Below are positions 1-8,878 of a stretch of 37,991 bases of DNA, in pieces. A model generated the notes under the pieces. That model was not told the origin of the DNA and searched no databases. It saw only the letters and a program-made list of their open reading frames with translations. Origin of the DNA: an uncultured bacterium (GTDB lineage Bacteria; JAAXHH01); the NCBI GenBank assembly GCA_913051705.1, contig CAJXCW010000016.1, forward strand, positions 1-37,991, in the 5' to 3' direction. Every line of letters starts with the position of its first letter. Within the stretch, counting starts at the first letter, position 1. A program made the translations under genes and the position numbers.

Positions 1-97
1 CTTTATTAGTTCATAAAGTTGCTTTCAATAAGTATATTTAACATAAAATAAAATAAATGTTTTGAATACAATATTTAGAAATGGTATTGTGTAAATA
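1..97. other. AT-rich segment abutting a truncated gene
   Basis: This stretch is strikingly AT-rich compared with the roughly 50-55% GC of the rest of the window, and it begins exactly where the dimethylformamidase-like reading frame stops. It contains short complementary words (for example aaagttgcttt) but no gene that I can recognise. It could be the edge of an inserted element or a rearrangement junction. Too little is visible to decide. Confidence 0.4.
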
Positions 98-1708
98 TCA
101 ATAAAGCTCCGGATGCAACGCGATACGCCAGTAAAACCCGTTGCCCCCCAGGTACATGAAATGACCGCCCTGTTCGCGATATTGTTGCAGGGCGTCCAGG
201 GTCTGTGGGGTATGATATTCCGGGTGGGCGCCGGTCGTGACAGCCTGGTAATCCCTGATGGCCGCCACGCCTTCCTCATGCAGTTCCTGGTCGGTCACGA
301 GGTCATAGGCGATGCCATTTTTTTCAAGCCATGTGATCAGATGGCTGTCCGCCTGAAAATGACGCAGGCCGGAGCAATCCCCTTCTGTCGCCCCGAAGGT
401 GATATAGCCAGGGCGGAGTGTGAACAGCGGGCGTTTGTGTGAGGCATGACAGATGCCACTGCCGTCAGTATGATCGTTATAGGTGGAGAGACCGTACTGA
501 CGATGTACTGCCGGGTTCCAGGGGTAGGCGCTCCAGTCGCGAATACGATCCAGCCAGCCCGGCTCAAAATTGGGGCGTGCGTGGTTGCCGTACACCGTAT
601 AGGTAAAGGTCGATATCAGGACGCACAGCCTTGCTGAGGGCTTGCCCTTAGGCGGGCAGACAAAAAACGGTACGGCCTCTTCATGTTCCCCGCAGCGCAA
701 GCGGGCAGCATAGACCCCTGATTTCAAGTCATCTGGAATGGTAAAAGAGAAGTCCGTTTCCCAGCCGAAGTCATAGATGTCATCGTCATGAAAATGAATG
801 GCGGCGTATTGATCCGGGGCATGCTGCCAGCACATTTCCTCTCCGGTCCAGTTTGACCCGGTCATGGCTCTGGCAGGCATATTGATCAGCCGGCCATGTT
901 TCTGATGCGTGCCGACATCTTCAATGCGTGTCGAACGTATCCCCTTCGAAAAATCCCAGTGGGCTTGCAAGCCTTCCGGGATCTGCATCGGCAACTCTGA
1001 GATGTCTTCTTCGGTTAAATTACGATTAAAGATCATCGGTGATTCGAGCTTGCCGTTGAAATGACTGTGAACCGAATTTCCGCTGACGGCCGCAAGAAGG
1101 ACGCGGTCGATGTCCTGGAGGAATATGTTCTGATCAAGCTTTATAGCGACCTGTGCTTGTCTGCCCGATAGGCTTAGAGATTGTTGCCCTACGGCCAGTA
1201 TGCTGGTCTCTGCATCATACGTCGTCCAGACGCGATACCAGTGGCGGGTTTTAAGCTTCTCGCCGGAATGTACCGTTATCGTATTTTGATTTGATCCGAG
1301 GTAGGTAACTGAAGGACAGCCCTGTTGATCTATACACAAACTCAGTCCCTGGTGGTTGGCTGACTCGCTGCAGCTGACGATGCCCTGAATACCTTTATCA
1401 GGGGTGGTCGGCCAGATGGTGGCGACGATGGTAAAACTGCCGAGGGATTGGAACAGGTCTCCAGTCTCAATAGAGGCATAGGAGCCGGGATAAAAGGGCT
1501 GTGGTCGGGATGGGAACGTACCGCCGAATGGAATGTTGACTTCTTCTTCGATGAGCCCCGGGCCGATCGGGTTGGGATCCGCGGAAATAACGCGAACCAG
1601 ACCGGCATGGTAAGGTTCATCGGTATAACTACTTACTTTAAACTCAATCGTATCACCTGGCCGTCCGGACAATCTATCCGTATAACCCAGCAAAGGAATT
1701 TGACTCAT
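98..1708 (-). pseudogene. N,N-dimethylformamidase large-subunit-like protein, 3'-truncated
   Basis: The 536-residue frame resembles the large subunit of N,N-dimethylformamidase and related amide hydrolases. The N-terminal part (about residues 1-90) begins with the family phrase IPLLGYTDRLSGRPGDTI. A LamG/concanavalin-like sandwich follows (about 95-290, with SPMIFNRNLTEEDI and GLQAHWDFS). The family's C-terminal catalytic domain then starts (STFTYTVYGNHARP, YNDHTDGSGI, GGHFMYLGGNGFYWR). Known relatives run to about 750 residues. This one stops at TGA after ALHPELY, just past GGNGFYW, so roughly 200 residues of the catalytic domain are missing and the DNA turns AT-rich. The ATG at 1708 has a GAGGAG 12 bases upstream. 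It lies 35 bp downstream of the M14 peptidase gene on the same strand. I infer a truncated, probably inactive gene. The family assignment is firm, the substrate is not. Confidence 0.75.
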
Positions 1709-1743
1709 GCTAACAGCAACTCCTCGTGCTACCTAACGCATTA

Positions 1744-4347
1744 TCATTGTATCAAGGTATTGAAAATCAGTTTGAACGTCCCATGCGTCTGCACCCGATG
1801 TTGCGCCCGAAAGCCGATGAGGACCACCTTGCCCTGTCCATGCTTCACCGAGACCATCGCCGCTTTGCCTGCGATCACCTCTTCACCGAGTAACCAGCCG
1901 CTCTGCAGGATGTCCCGATCTACAAACGTTACAATGCGTTCGATATGGTCGTTGTTTGGTGAGGGGATCACCTGGTAGACGTGGTTGCCACCCAGGAAAG
2001 CTGCGAGGGCGTCGGCAGGCATGCCGTATCCCAGCGGGTTGGTTTGATCCACCTGGACCCTGAGCGTCGAGCCGGGCGACCAGAATGTATTGGAAGACAG
2101 ATTTTCCACCACATTCCTGATGGGCAATTTGAACTTTTCGATCGGGAGGGCGCCTGCCTGCGCAAACGTGACCAGCGTGCCGCCACTTTTTACAAAGTCT
2201 TCAAGGGCAGTGACGCCCTCTTCTCCGAACCCGCTTCGATACTTCGCCGGATAGTCTTCCGGTCTGCGGCCGAAATTCCTGGTGGTTTCAGACTGTTCTC
2301 CGGTCATCCGATTTACACCGTCCGCAGGGAGTATGATAACGTCATACTTATCCTTCAGTTTTCCGGTTTTGATCTCGGCGTCCATGAGGGAGGCATACGG
2401 AAAGCCGAACCGTTCGAGGAACAGGCGTGTCCATCCTTCGTCCATGTTGCCCCCGTAATATCTCTGATACATGCCGATGCGATGTCTCTTAACGAGATGT
2501 CGTCCTTCTGTTCCTGTGGTGTTGAGCGCAACAAAATTCACCCCGGTCTGTCGGGCCGTCTCTTCAACCAGCGTCGTCGAGGCGCCGGCTTCTACAATAA
2601 AGTCACCGGGCTGAAGCGGCCCTGCAGCCTGATCCACGCGATGCACGTTCACCTTCTTATCAAGCAATAGATTGACCGCCTTGAAACTATCATTCAGCCG
2701 GCCGTCCAGCACATAACCGGCTACGCCTTTCGTCACCTGTCCGGCCTGCTTGACATGGTCAGTGACGCTGGTGAGATCCCTCCCAATCATTTTGCCTACC
2801 GCGTCCACCCGTACGCCCATAAACTCCGCCATATTGTCCGTAGCCATATCATAGGGACGGATCGGATTATTATCCCGGTCCCGCGTATAGGTATTGTCCG
2901 GGTAAAACGTTCTGCCCAGCAGCCACCGGATCAACCCGCGTTTCGGCTGCGCCATCGTTACCACGAACGTACCGGCCTCGTATACACGGCCCTCATGGGT
3001 GAAACCCTGATCTGCCTGTCTGATATCGATGCCCTGATCGAGTAGTTTATTGACCATTTTGAAGGCGGTAAGCGGATCATGTTGTACGGCGGGAATCACG
3101 AAGGCGGCCGTTTTCCCCTTCATACCGCGTTCTGTTTGACGTATGGCCTTCAGATAGGCATTGCGAAGTACCGTTTCCCTGTTTCGGGCAGCGATGTCCA
3201 GGGCGGCCAGGGCGGCAATCTTCTGCTGTTCCACGATGTCGCGTACACGCCACCAGCCGCCGGGCCACGGATTGGGGAAGGTCGTCTGAGCCTCGTAGGC
3301 AGGCATGCCCCGACGTGAGCCCTGCAGTTGATCCGGATGCAGGAAGAGGGGCGTCGCCAATCGGGCGCTTGCCGACTCGGTCAGCATACCGGCAATATTA
3401 TGAAAGGGCGTTATCCAATGAAAACCGAAATGGCCCCATCCGGAATAAATAGCGGCATTCACGACGCCGGGTTTCCCTGCCTCTTCTTCTTTATACGCGA
3501 TATGCGCGCCGTACCAGCTCATCTCCCGCCATACCAGTGGATCGGCCTCCGGACGAATCGGCTCTGCGTAGGGTGGAACGTATATCCTGGCACCGTACGC
3601 CCCCATCTGGTGGTGGTCGATATAGGCCTGGGGAATCCAGTCGCGAAACATGATCTTCGCGCCGTATTGAGATTCCACCGTATTTGTCATGAAGGCATCC
3701 CGGTTGTTGTCATGGCCGATATAATGATGATACAGCCAGGGCAGCCCGACCCCTTCGAACTCGGTACCGACGGTCTCATTGTACCAGTCCGTCACCATAA
3801 TCTCCCCATCTGGATTGAAGGATGGAATCATAATAGCAATGGTCTCGTCCAGAATACGCAGGAGTTCATCATCTGTACGGATCGTCATGTCGTATATTAG
3901 TTCTACGGCCATCTGACTCGCCGCCACCTCAGACGAATGGAGTCCCATGGATTGGACGACGACGGCTTTCCCCTGGTCAATAGCACGTTCAATCTCGGTC
4001 TCAGGTACCCCACGAGGGTCGCTCAGGGTCGCATTGAACTGCCGGAGTTCTTCGAGCCTGGCCAGGTTCTCAGGCGATGAGATGAACAGTACCAGGAATG
4101 GATTACCCAGTGTGGAAGGGCCCATATCGAGCACATGCACTCTGGGACTCTTCTCCCCGATAAGATGGTAATATTCTACCATTTTATCCCACCGGGCAAG
4201 CTTACGGTCCGCCCCCATTTGAAATCCGAAATAATCTTCCGGAGAAGGGATCTCCTGGGCTATGGTGACATGCGTCCCGAACAGTAGCAGCATAAAAGGA
4301 ACAAACAGTATGGTGATGAGACGACTTTTAAAGAAAGACGATTTCAT
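1744..4347 (-). CDS. Secreted M14-family zinc carboxypeptidase
   Basis: This 867-residue exported metallopeptidase should cleave C-terminal residues from peptides outside the cytoplasm. Residues 1-30 are a signal peptide (basic start, hydrophobic FVPFMLLLFG, TIA-QE cleavage). The M14 domain covers about 35-400. Its HxxE zinc pair is H137/E140 in GLHSSEVAA, the family phrase FNPDG is at about 178, NNRD at about 214 gives the substrate-binding Arg, DHHQMG at about 244 gives the third zinc His, and MLTES places the catalytic Glu at about E324. The C-terminal half (about 550-867) looks like a glutamine-amidotransferase-like flavodoxin fold (DVIILPADGV, SGGTLVTFAQAGAL), as in other large M14 proteins. 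The ATG is preceded by AGGAG at 7 bp. All catalytic residues appear present, so I expect it to be active. Specificity is unknown. Confidence 0.9.
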   Translation of the reverse strand: MKSSFFKSRLITILFVPFMLLLFGTHVTIAQEIPSPEDYFGFQMGADRKLARWDKMVEYYHLIGEKSPRVHVLDMGPSTLGNPFLVLFISSPENLARLEELRQFNATLSDPRGVPETEIERAIDQGKAVVVQSMGLHSSEVAASQMAVELIYDMTIRTDDELLRILDETIAIMIPSFNPDGEIMVTDWYNETVGTEFEGVGLPWLYHHYIGHDNNRDAFMTNTVESQYGAKIMFRDWIPQAYIDHHQMGAYGARIYVPPYAEPIRPEADPLVWREMSWYGAHIAYKEEEAGKPGVVNAAIYSGWGHFGFHWITPFHNIAGMLTESASARLATPLFLHPDQLQGSRRGMPAYEAQTTFPNPWPGGWWRVRDIVEQQKIAALAALDIAARNRETVLRNAYLKAIRQTERGMKGKTAAFVIPAVQHDPLTAFKMVNKLLDQGIDIRQADQGFTHEGRVYEAGTFVVTMAQPKRGLIRWLLGRTFYPDNTYTRDRDNNPIRPYDMATDNMAEFMGVRVDAVGKMIGRDLTSVTDHVKQAGQVTKGVAGYVLDGRLNDSFKAVNLLLDKKVNVHRVDQAAGPLQPGDFIVEAGASTTLVEETARQTGVNFVALNTTGTEGRHLVKRHRIGMYQRYYGGNMDEGWTRLFLERFGFPYASLMDAEIKTGKLKDKYDVIILPADGVNRMTGEQSETTRNFGRRPEDYPAKYRSGFGEEGVTALEDFVKSGGTLVTFAQAGALPIEKFKLPIRNVVENLSSNTFWSPGSTLRVQVDQTNPLGYGMPADALAAFLGGNHVYQVIPSPNNDHIERIVTFVDRDILQSGWLLGEEVIAGKAAMVSVKHGQGKVVLIGFRAQHRVQTHGTFKLIFNTLIQ

Positions 4348-4431
4348 AGATCACTCCTGGGAAAGAGGATTATTTTGTAAGTTATAGAGGGAAGAGCGTA
4401 CGAAATAATCTGTACTATGGGAATATAATGA

Positions 4432-5073
4432 GGAACCTGCAGGCCGTCTATCAAAAACCCCCATTTTGCCCGATTTCTCGAGGCCATGAGTTTTTCTCAC
4501 GGGGCTGTATTGAACACATCCCAGGTGGCAAGAGAGTGCCAGGTGGGTCGCAAAACAGTCGAGGGGTATATAGATAATTTAGAGGACTTACTGCTGGGCT
4601 ATAGACTTCAGGTTTTCACTAAACGCGACCGTCGCCATCTACAACACCATCCCAAATTCAACTTTATTGATACGGGGGTATTTCAATCTCTGCGGCCCAA
4701 GGGACCGTTGGACAGCCCGGAGTCTAGCGGAGGACCTGCACTGGAAGGGCTGGTAGCCCAACATCTTCGTGCATAGAATGCCTGTCAGGGTAACACCTGC
4801 GAATTATTTTACTGGCGGACAAAATTAAAAGTAGAGGTTGATTTTGTGATATACGGTCCCGATATCTTCCTGGCTATCGAGGTTAAACATGCCCGTACTA
4901 TTCGACCTCAAGATCTCCGGGGGCTGAAATCTTTTAGTGAGGATTATCCGGAATGCCAAAGGGTGTTGCTTTAACGGGGTACAGAGCCATTGAAAAAAGG
5001 GAACATCCTGTGTCTGCCGTATGAACCATTCCTCCAAAACCTGACTCCCGGCCGGTCTATGTTGAATACATAA
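4432..5073 (+). pseudogene. DUF4143 (AAA_14-type) ATPase C-terminal remnant with two in-frame stops
   Basis: One continuous frame reads NPHFARFLEAMSFSHGAVLN, then a winged-helix-like stretch (TSQVARECQVGRKTVEGYID), then KFNFIDTGVF and ALEGLVAQHLRA, and ends with a PD-(D/E)XK-like segment VEVDFVIYGPD...FLAIEVKHAR. This is the DUF4143 C-terminal half of the large prokaryotic ATP-binding protein family. The frame is broken by TAG at 4774-4776 and TAA at 4972-4974, where relatives usually have Trp and Tyr respectively. Each could therefore be a single-base change. The N-terminal AAA ATPase domain is absent: a stop lies directly upstream and the next gene starts at 4347 on the other strand. It is a clear decayed remnant. 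A REP-like pair follows it. Confidence 0.85.
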
Positions 5074-5100
5074 ATAAGTGATGTTACGCGCAAGACCATG

Positions 5101-5175
5101 TGTCGCCCGCAGCAGCGGGCTCCTACCCTTCAAAGTGCCTGCATATCGTGGTAGGAACTCGCTCCTGCGAGCGAT
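5101..5175. repeat. Pair of inverted REP-like hairpin elements
   Basis: Two short elements face each other. On the minus strand, 5101-5126 reads gtaggagcccgctgctgcgg..., with head GTAGGAG and a stem GCCCGC/GCGGGC around TGCT. On the plus strand, 5151-5174 has head GTAGGAA and stem CTCGC/GCGAG around TCCT. A conserved GTAGGA head next to a GC-rich hairpin is the hallmark of REP sequences mobilised by RAYT transposases, and the inverted pair resembles a BIME. No RAYT gene is in the window. Confidence 0.7.
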
Positions 5176-5221
5176 ATATGCGAAAATACACACGCAGAGG
5201 TCGCATTATACTCCACTCCCT

Positions 5222-5992
5222 CTATAACAGGTCGATTCGCTTCATTTCCTCCTCATCCAGCGTCCACGAGAAGATATCCATATTGTCCTGTAAATGGGCT
5301 TCGGAACTGGCTTTGGGAATAGCAATGATCTGTCGTTGTACCAGCCACCGCAAAGCGACCTGGGCGGCGGACTTGTTGTGGTCGCCGCCGATCCTGGCCA
5401 GCGTGGCGTCGTTCGCTATAGCGCCCACAGCCAACGGACGGTGCGCCGTGACGACAACCCCGTGGTCGCGGCAGTGGCGCCAGACGGATTCCTGGAAATG
5501 ACCGACATGGAACTCAACCTGATTGTTGCATATAGGCGCTTGAGCCAATTGTATGGCCCGATCCACCTGTTCGTTGGAAAAATTGCTCACGCCGATATGG
5601 CGGACCCGGTCCGCTGCTTGAATCTCGTCAAAGGCTCTGAGCGTTTCCTCTAAGGGCACGGTTTCGTTGGGCCAGTGGATGAGCAGGAGGTCCACGTACT
5701 CGACCTGTAACAGGTCCAGACAGGTTTGGAATTGTTTCATCACCTGGTCGTATCGTAGCGCATCCTGCCATATTTTGGTGGTAATAAATACGTCCTCTCG
5801 GTCGATGCCGCTTTGCTTGAGTCCCTGACCGACCGCATCCTGATTTCGGTACATATGGGCGGTATCGATGTGCCTGTAGCCCATATCAAGCGCGCGTTCC
5901 ACGACCTCAGCGCACTGGTCGCCGCGCAATTCCCAGGTGCCCAGGCCCAACAACGGCAGGTCACATCCCGAAGCCAGTTTTACAGACGACAT
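5222..5992 (-). CDS. Aldo/keto reductase
   Basis: This is a 256-residue NAD(P)H-dependent aldo/keto reductase, a single-domain (beta/alpha)8 barrel in the cytoplasm. The full catalytic tetrad is visible: D43 and Y48 in YRHIDTAHMY, K73 in TTKIW and H106 in LLIHWP. GVSNFSNEQV at about 134 and the C-terminal cofactor segment IPKASSEAHLQDNM are also family-typical, although the usual IPKS reads IPKA. It is somewhat shorter than the common 270-330 residues and has a compact C-terminus, as in the 2,5-diketogluconate reductase branch. The ATG at 5992 has AGGAG at a good distance. A purine-rich repeat lies upstream and the REP-like pair lies downstream. The substrate cannot be deduced. Confidence 0.92.
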   Translation of the reverse strand: MSSVKLASGCDLPLLGLGTWELRGDQCAEVVERALDMGYRHIDTAHMYRNQDAVGQGLKQSGIDREDVFITTKIWQDALRYDQVMKQFQTCLDLLQVEYVDLLLIHWPNETVPLEETLRAFDEIQAADRVRHIGVSNFSNEQVDRAIQLAQAPICNNQVEFHVGHFQESVWRHCRDHGVVVTAHRPLAVGAIANDATLARIGGDHNKSAAQVALRWLVQRQIIAIPKASSEAHLQDNMDIFSWTLDEEEMKRIDLL

Positions 5993-6010
5993 ACTATTCT
6001 CCTATTAAAG

Positions 6011-6140
6011 ATAGTACAGAGTTGGAAGAGTACAGAGTGAAGAGGGAAGAGTAATACAAAAGATAGGGAAGAGTACAGTAGTGAGGGGGAAGAGTAATAC
6101 ATAGGCTACGTCCATACTCTCCACTCTTCACTCTTTTCAA
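6011..6140. repeat. Purine-rich word repeat with inverted arm
   Basis: The spacer between the AKR and GrpB genes is built from variants of GGAAGAGTACAGAGTGAAGAG and GGGAAGAGTAATAC in direct copies. It closes with an inverted copy (ctctccactcttcactctt, 6117-6135). Nothing else explains it. It belongs to the class of low-complexity intergenic repeats seen at several other places in this window. Confidence 0.7.
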
Positions 6141-6148
6141 TTTGAGTC

Positions 6149-6697
6149 TTACTTCTGGATACGATTTACTTGATCTATTACGGCGCACTGCTCTTGAGAA
6201 AATCCCTGTTGCCGCAGTATCCCCATAATGAAATCCGTCTTGCCTTCTACATAGCTGTCGATATCGTGAGGGAATTGGTCGGCAAGCTGTTTTTTGAGGT
6301 CGCCATATGCCTGGGCGATGTCAGGATGCGTACGCAGATAGTCGCGCAAGGCCAGCGGGTTTTTCAGCCCGAGGCTGCTTTGAGGACATAGATACAGATG
6401 ATGGCGGGGCAATCCGTCAGGCTGCTTGAACGCTTCGCGGCCCTCAATCCCTAAATTGCCTCTGTGGATATATCCCAAAGTGACCAGGCGTTCAATAGTC
6501 AGGGGTACTTCGGCGTCGGACGGTGTCACGATACTCAAATCGATAATCGACTTCGACGCCAGCCCCGGCACGGACGTACTGCCGATGTGTTCAATCGATA
6601 TAGCTATATCCTGAACGACCGGCCACACCTGGTCGCGCAACCGATCAAAGACGGCAGGCCACGCTGGATCGTAATCCACTACTACCACCTTTTTCAT
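6149..6697 (-). CDS. GrpB family (UPF0157) nucleotidyltransferase-fold protein
   Basis: The 182-residue protein matches the GrpB/UPF0157 family throughout. It has VVDYDPAWPAVFDRLR at the N-terminus, the signature EHIGSTSVPGLASKSIIDL (about residues 36-54), then GYIHRGN, GREAF and the HHLYLCP and FRDYLR-like (LRDYLRTHP) segments. The family has a nucleotidyltransferase-like fold and is sometimes found fused to dephospho-CoA kinase. Its cellular role is not established. The ATG at 6697 has only a weak ribosome-binding site, but the conserved N-terminus supports this start. It is on the same strand as the phytanoyl-CoA dioxygenase gene, 27 bp downstream of it, so the two may be cotranscribed. 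Confidence 0.9.
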   Translation of the reverse strand: MKKVVVVDYDPAWPAVFDRLRDQVWPVVQDIAISIEHIGSTSVPGLASKSIIDLSIVTPSDAEVPLTIERLVTLGYIHRGNLGIEGREAFKQPDGLPRHHLYLCPQSSLGLKNPLALRDYLRTHPDIAQAYGDLKKQLADQFPHDIDSYVEGKTDFIMGILRQQGFSQEQCAVIDQVNRIQK

Positions 6698-6724
6698 CGG
6701 TGGATGCTTCTAATTTACCAGCTA

Positions 6725-7540
6725 TCAGGCGTTCCCAGGGAGGAGCTCGTCTCCTTCACCTCGTTCACGGTAGCCGCTGACGACCAGTCCGGGCCGCCCG
6801 AAACTCTGGCCGTATTCCTGGCGATTATCGGGATCGCGATAGCCCATGCGGACCAGACGGCGGGGCTTTTTCGTCTGATTGATATAAGAGCCGTGTATGG
6901 TATCTATGCAGAAGAGCACCACGTCACCGGCCTTAGCCGACACAGGCACGGTATCTTCCAGATGGTATTCGTCTGTAGGCAGGTGTGGCGTGCAGGGGCC
7001 GTCCTCTGTTTTGAGTATGTGATCCAGATGGCCCATCTTGTGCGAGCCGGCCAGAAAGCGGATTTCTCCATTTTCATGACAGGTGTCATCGAGGTGTACC
7101 AGCGTATCGATATAGCGGCCGTCCCGATGGCCGTAGAATGGGTTGTCCTGGTGCATAGGGAAAGGATGGCCGGTCTGGGGCGGTTTGATGTGGAGGGTAG
7201 TGTGGTGAAGCTCGATATTCGGTCCCAATAACTGAGTTAACGCTTCGACCAGCGTCGGATTCATTACGGCGCGCGCCCAGGCCGATGAATAGAGATGCAG
7301 ATCGTGCATGGCGGTGAGTTTGGATTTGGCTTCGGTCTCCGGGTCCATGTACGCCTTGCGCCACGGTCCCGACCAGCCGGGACTGGTAAAAGCCCAGTCT
7401 TCAACGAGCCGGTCCAGCTCGTCAGAGAGTTCCCGAGTCTCTTCCTGGGTGAAGACCTCGGGGATGTGTAGAAAGCTGTTTTCGTGATAAAACGCGACCT
7501 GCCCATCGCTCAATACGGTTTGTTCTGTGGTCAACGACAT
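6725..7540 (-). CDS. Phytanoyl-CoA dioxygenase family protein
   Basis: This is a 271-residue Fe(II)/2-oxoglutarate-dependent oxygenase of the PhyH family. The iron facial triad is visible as H130 and D132 in PMHQDNPF and H216 in DTIHGSYIN, with a 2-oxoglutarate-binding Arg in the following KKPRRLVRMGYRDP. GSHKMGHLDH and AGDVVLF are further family-typical segments. The fold is a cytoplasmic double-stranded beta-helix. The ATG at 7540 has AAAGGAG 7 bases upstream. A second, unrelated 2OG oxygenase lies immediately upstream on the same strand. PhyH paralogs are used widely for small-molecule hydroxylation, and the real substrate here is unknown. Confidence 0.92.
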   Translation of the reverse strand: MSLTTEQTVLSDGQVAFYHENSFLHIPEVFTQEETRELSDELDRLVEDWAFTSPGWSGPWRKAYMDPETEAKSKLTAMHDLHLYSSAWARAVMNPTLVEALTQLLGPNIELHHTTLHIKPPQTGHPFPMHQDNPFYGHRDGRYIDTLVHLDDTCHENGEIRFLAGSHKMGHLDHILKTEDGPCTPHLPTDEYHLEDTVPVSAKAGDVVLFCIDTIHGSYINQTKKPRRLVRMGYRDPDNRQEYGQSFGRPGLVVSGYRERGEGDELLPGNA

Positions 7541-7680
7541 CGTGGGCTCCTTTGCTCAATGAGGTCATGCACTGAATAGTTTATGCCAGATCCTACTTAT
7601 ATTAAATTACAAATTCGATGGACGAACGCAACCCCTTAAAACAGACCGCGCCGCCTGGATGTCTCTTATTGGAAATAAGT

Positions 7681-8712
7681 TCAGACCAGATCCGAATAAT
7701 GAATAGCCGCCACGTCCGGGTGGGATCTTACGCGGAATTTAAGTTTGTTGGCGCCGTACACGGAAAACACCGGATCATCCGGATTCGGGTTCTCTCCGCC
7801 CGGCGCCTGTGTCATCAGATCGGGAGGTAAAGAAATCGGCACTATGTTCGCTTCCAGAGCCGGATTTACAAAGTAGGCCAGAGAAATCCGCTCTAACCCG
7901 GGCGGCGGCATGATCACACGGTGTTTAGTCGCCCGAAGATATCCGTGCGTCGCCATTTGCAGCATTTCGCCCAGGTTCATGATATACGTGCCGGGTATCT
8001 GTTTAACAGGTACAATATCATCACCCAAGCCGACTTCGAGGCCCGGTACCTCATTCTGGAGGATAAGCGTGATCAACCCGGAGTCCTGATGCAGGCCCAC
8101 CCCCTGCTCGGAGTCCTGATCGTTTTCGACATGAGGATATCTGATGACTTTCATCAAAAATTCCGGCTCATCACCCGCCATATAATCGAAATAATCCGGC
8201 TCCTGCCCCAACCCCACGGCGAGGGCGCTGAGCACAGACGTACCCAGCGAAGCCATGCATCCAAGCCAGGAGCTGATGATATCCTGCATAGCCGGTAATG
8301 CGGGCGGCCATTGATTGGGGCCGTGCAATTTCAGCCACTGTGGATCATCCGGTCCGAGATTGACGGTCTCTTTCTCCGGTCCGAAATCGATCTGGTCGCG
8401 CCAGTCCTGCGTGTTATTCGTGATTTCCATACCTAACTGCGTATAGCCCCGAAACTGGGCACTCTTCGTGTTTTTTATGGCGAGTCTGTCCGACACGGGC
8501 AGGTCGAAAAACCGGTGCGATATGTCGATCACGTCCTGCTCTAATCGGGCATCGATGCCGTGATTCGCCAGATAGCAGAATCCGGGATTGTGACAGGCCT
8601 CTCGCAAGGCCTGGGCGCAAGCCTGTCCGCCGGGTGACGTCGGGTCCACCAGAAAATTACCGAAATCGATGACTGGGAGGAGAGCATCCGGTTTATGCTG
8701 GTTATTTCCCAT
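7681..8712 (-). CDS. Isopenicillin N synthase-like 2OG-Fe(II) oxygenase
   Basis: This is a 343-residue member of the IPNS/plant-type 2-oxoglutarate dioxygenase family. The N-terminal DIOX_N part reads LPVIDFGNFL and PGFCYLANHGID. The catalytic part has H208-Q-D210 in GLHQDSGLIT, distal His H264 in ATKHRV, and R275-x-S277 in RISLAYFVNP for 2OG binding. I chose the ATG at 8712. The longer frame starts at a TTG at 8736 that sits in a GGTGATT repeat without a ribosome-binding site. Bacterial members hydroxylate diverse metabolites, and nothing here points to antibiotic synthesis. It lies between the M24 creatinase-like gene and the phytanoyl-CoA dioxygenase gene on the same strand. Confidence 0.9.
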   Translation of the reverse strand: MGNNQHKPDALLPVIDFGNFLVDPTSPGGQACAQALREACHNPGFCYLANHGIDARLEQDVIDISHRFFDLPVSDRLAIKNTKSAQFRGYTQLGMEITNNTQDWRDQIDFGPEKETVNLGPDDPQWLKLHGPNQWPPALPAMQDIISSWLGCMASLGTSVLSALAVGLGQEPDYFDYMAGDEPEFLMKVIRYPHVENDQDSEQGVGLHQDSGLITLILQNEVPGLEVGLGDDIVPVKQIPGTYIMNLGEMLQMATHGYLRATKHRVIMPPPGLERISLAYFVNPALEANIVPISLPPDLMTQAPGGENPNPDDPVFSVYGANKLKFRVRSHPDVAAIHYSDLV

Positions 8713-8736
8713 AGGTGGGTTCCAGGTGTAAGTCAA

Positions 8737-8873
8737 TTGGTGATTGGTGAATGGTGATTGAAAACCCTTTTATTTACAGTTGGTGATAAACAAACATATG
8801 TGGTCTTTACATGACAATCAGTTTTAATGCAAACAGATTTTCAATCACCAATCAAAAATCACCAATCACCACT
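8737..8873. repeat. GGTGATT heptamer repeats forming a large inverted repeat
   Basis: Positions 8737-8768 carry ATTGGTGATTGGTGA and GGTGATTGAAAA. Positions 8838-8873 carry the same words inverted (tcaatcaccaatc, aaaatcaccaatcaccac). About 70 bp of AT-rich sequence lies between, so the spacer could fold into a long imperfect hairpin. The same word family recurs at 21092-21117, 26790-26826 and 37934-37991. Confidence 0.8.
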
Positions 8874-8878
8874 TGATT

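Noticed and set aside
1981-2670. Plus-strand open frame of 229 codons inside the M14 gene
   Set aside because: It is an antisense shadow. The M14 protein on the other strand has all its motifs.
6464-7231. Plus-strand open frame across the GrpB and PhyH genes
   Set aside because: It spans two supported minus-strand genes and their gap with no recognisable domain.
8737-8873. CRISPR array
   Set aside because: The repeats are short, irregular, inverted and not separated by regular unique spacers, and no cas genes are present.
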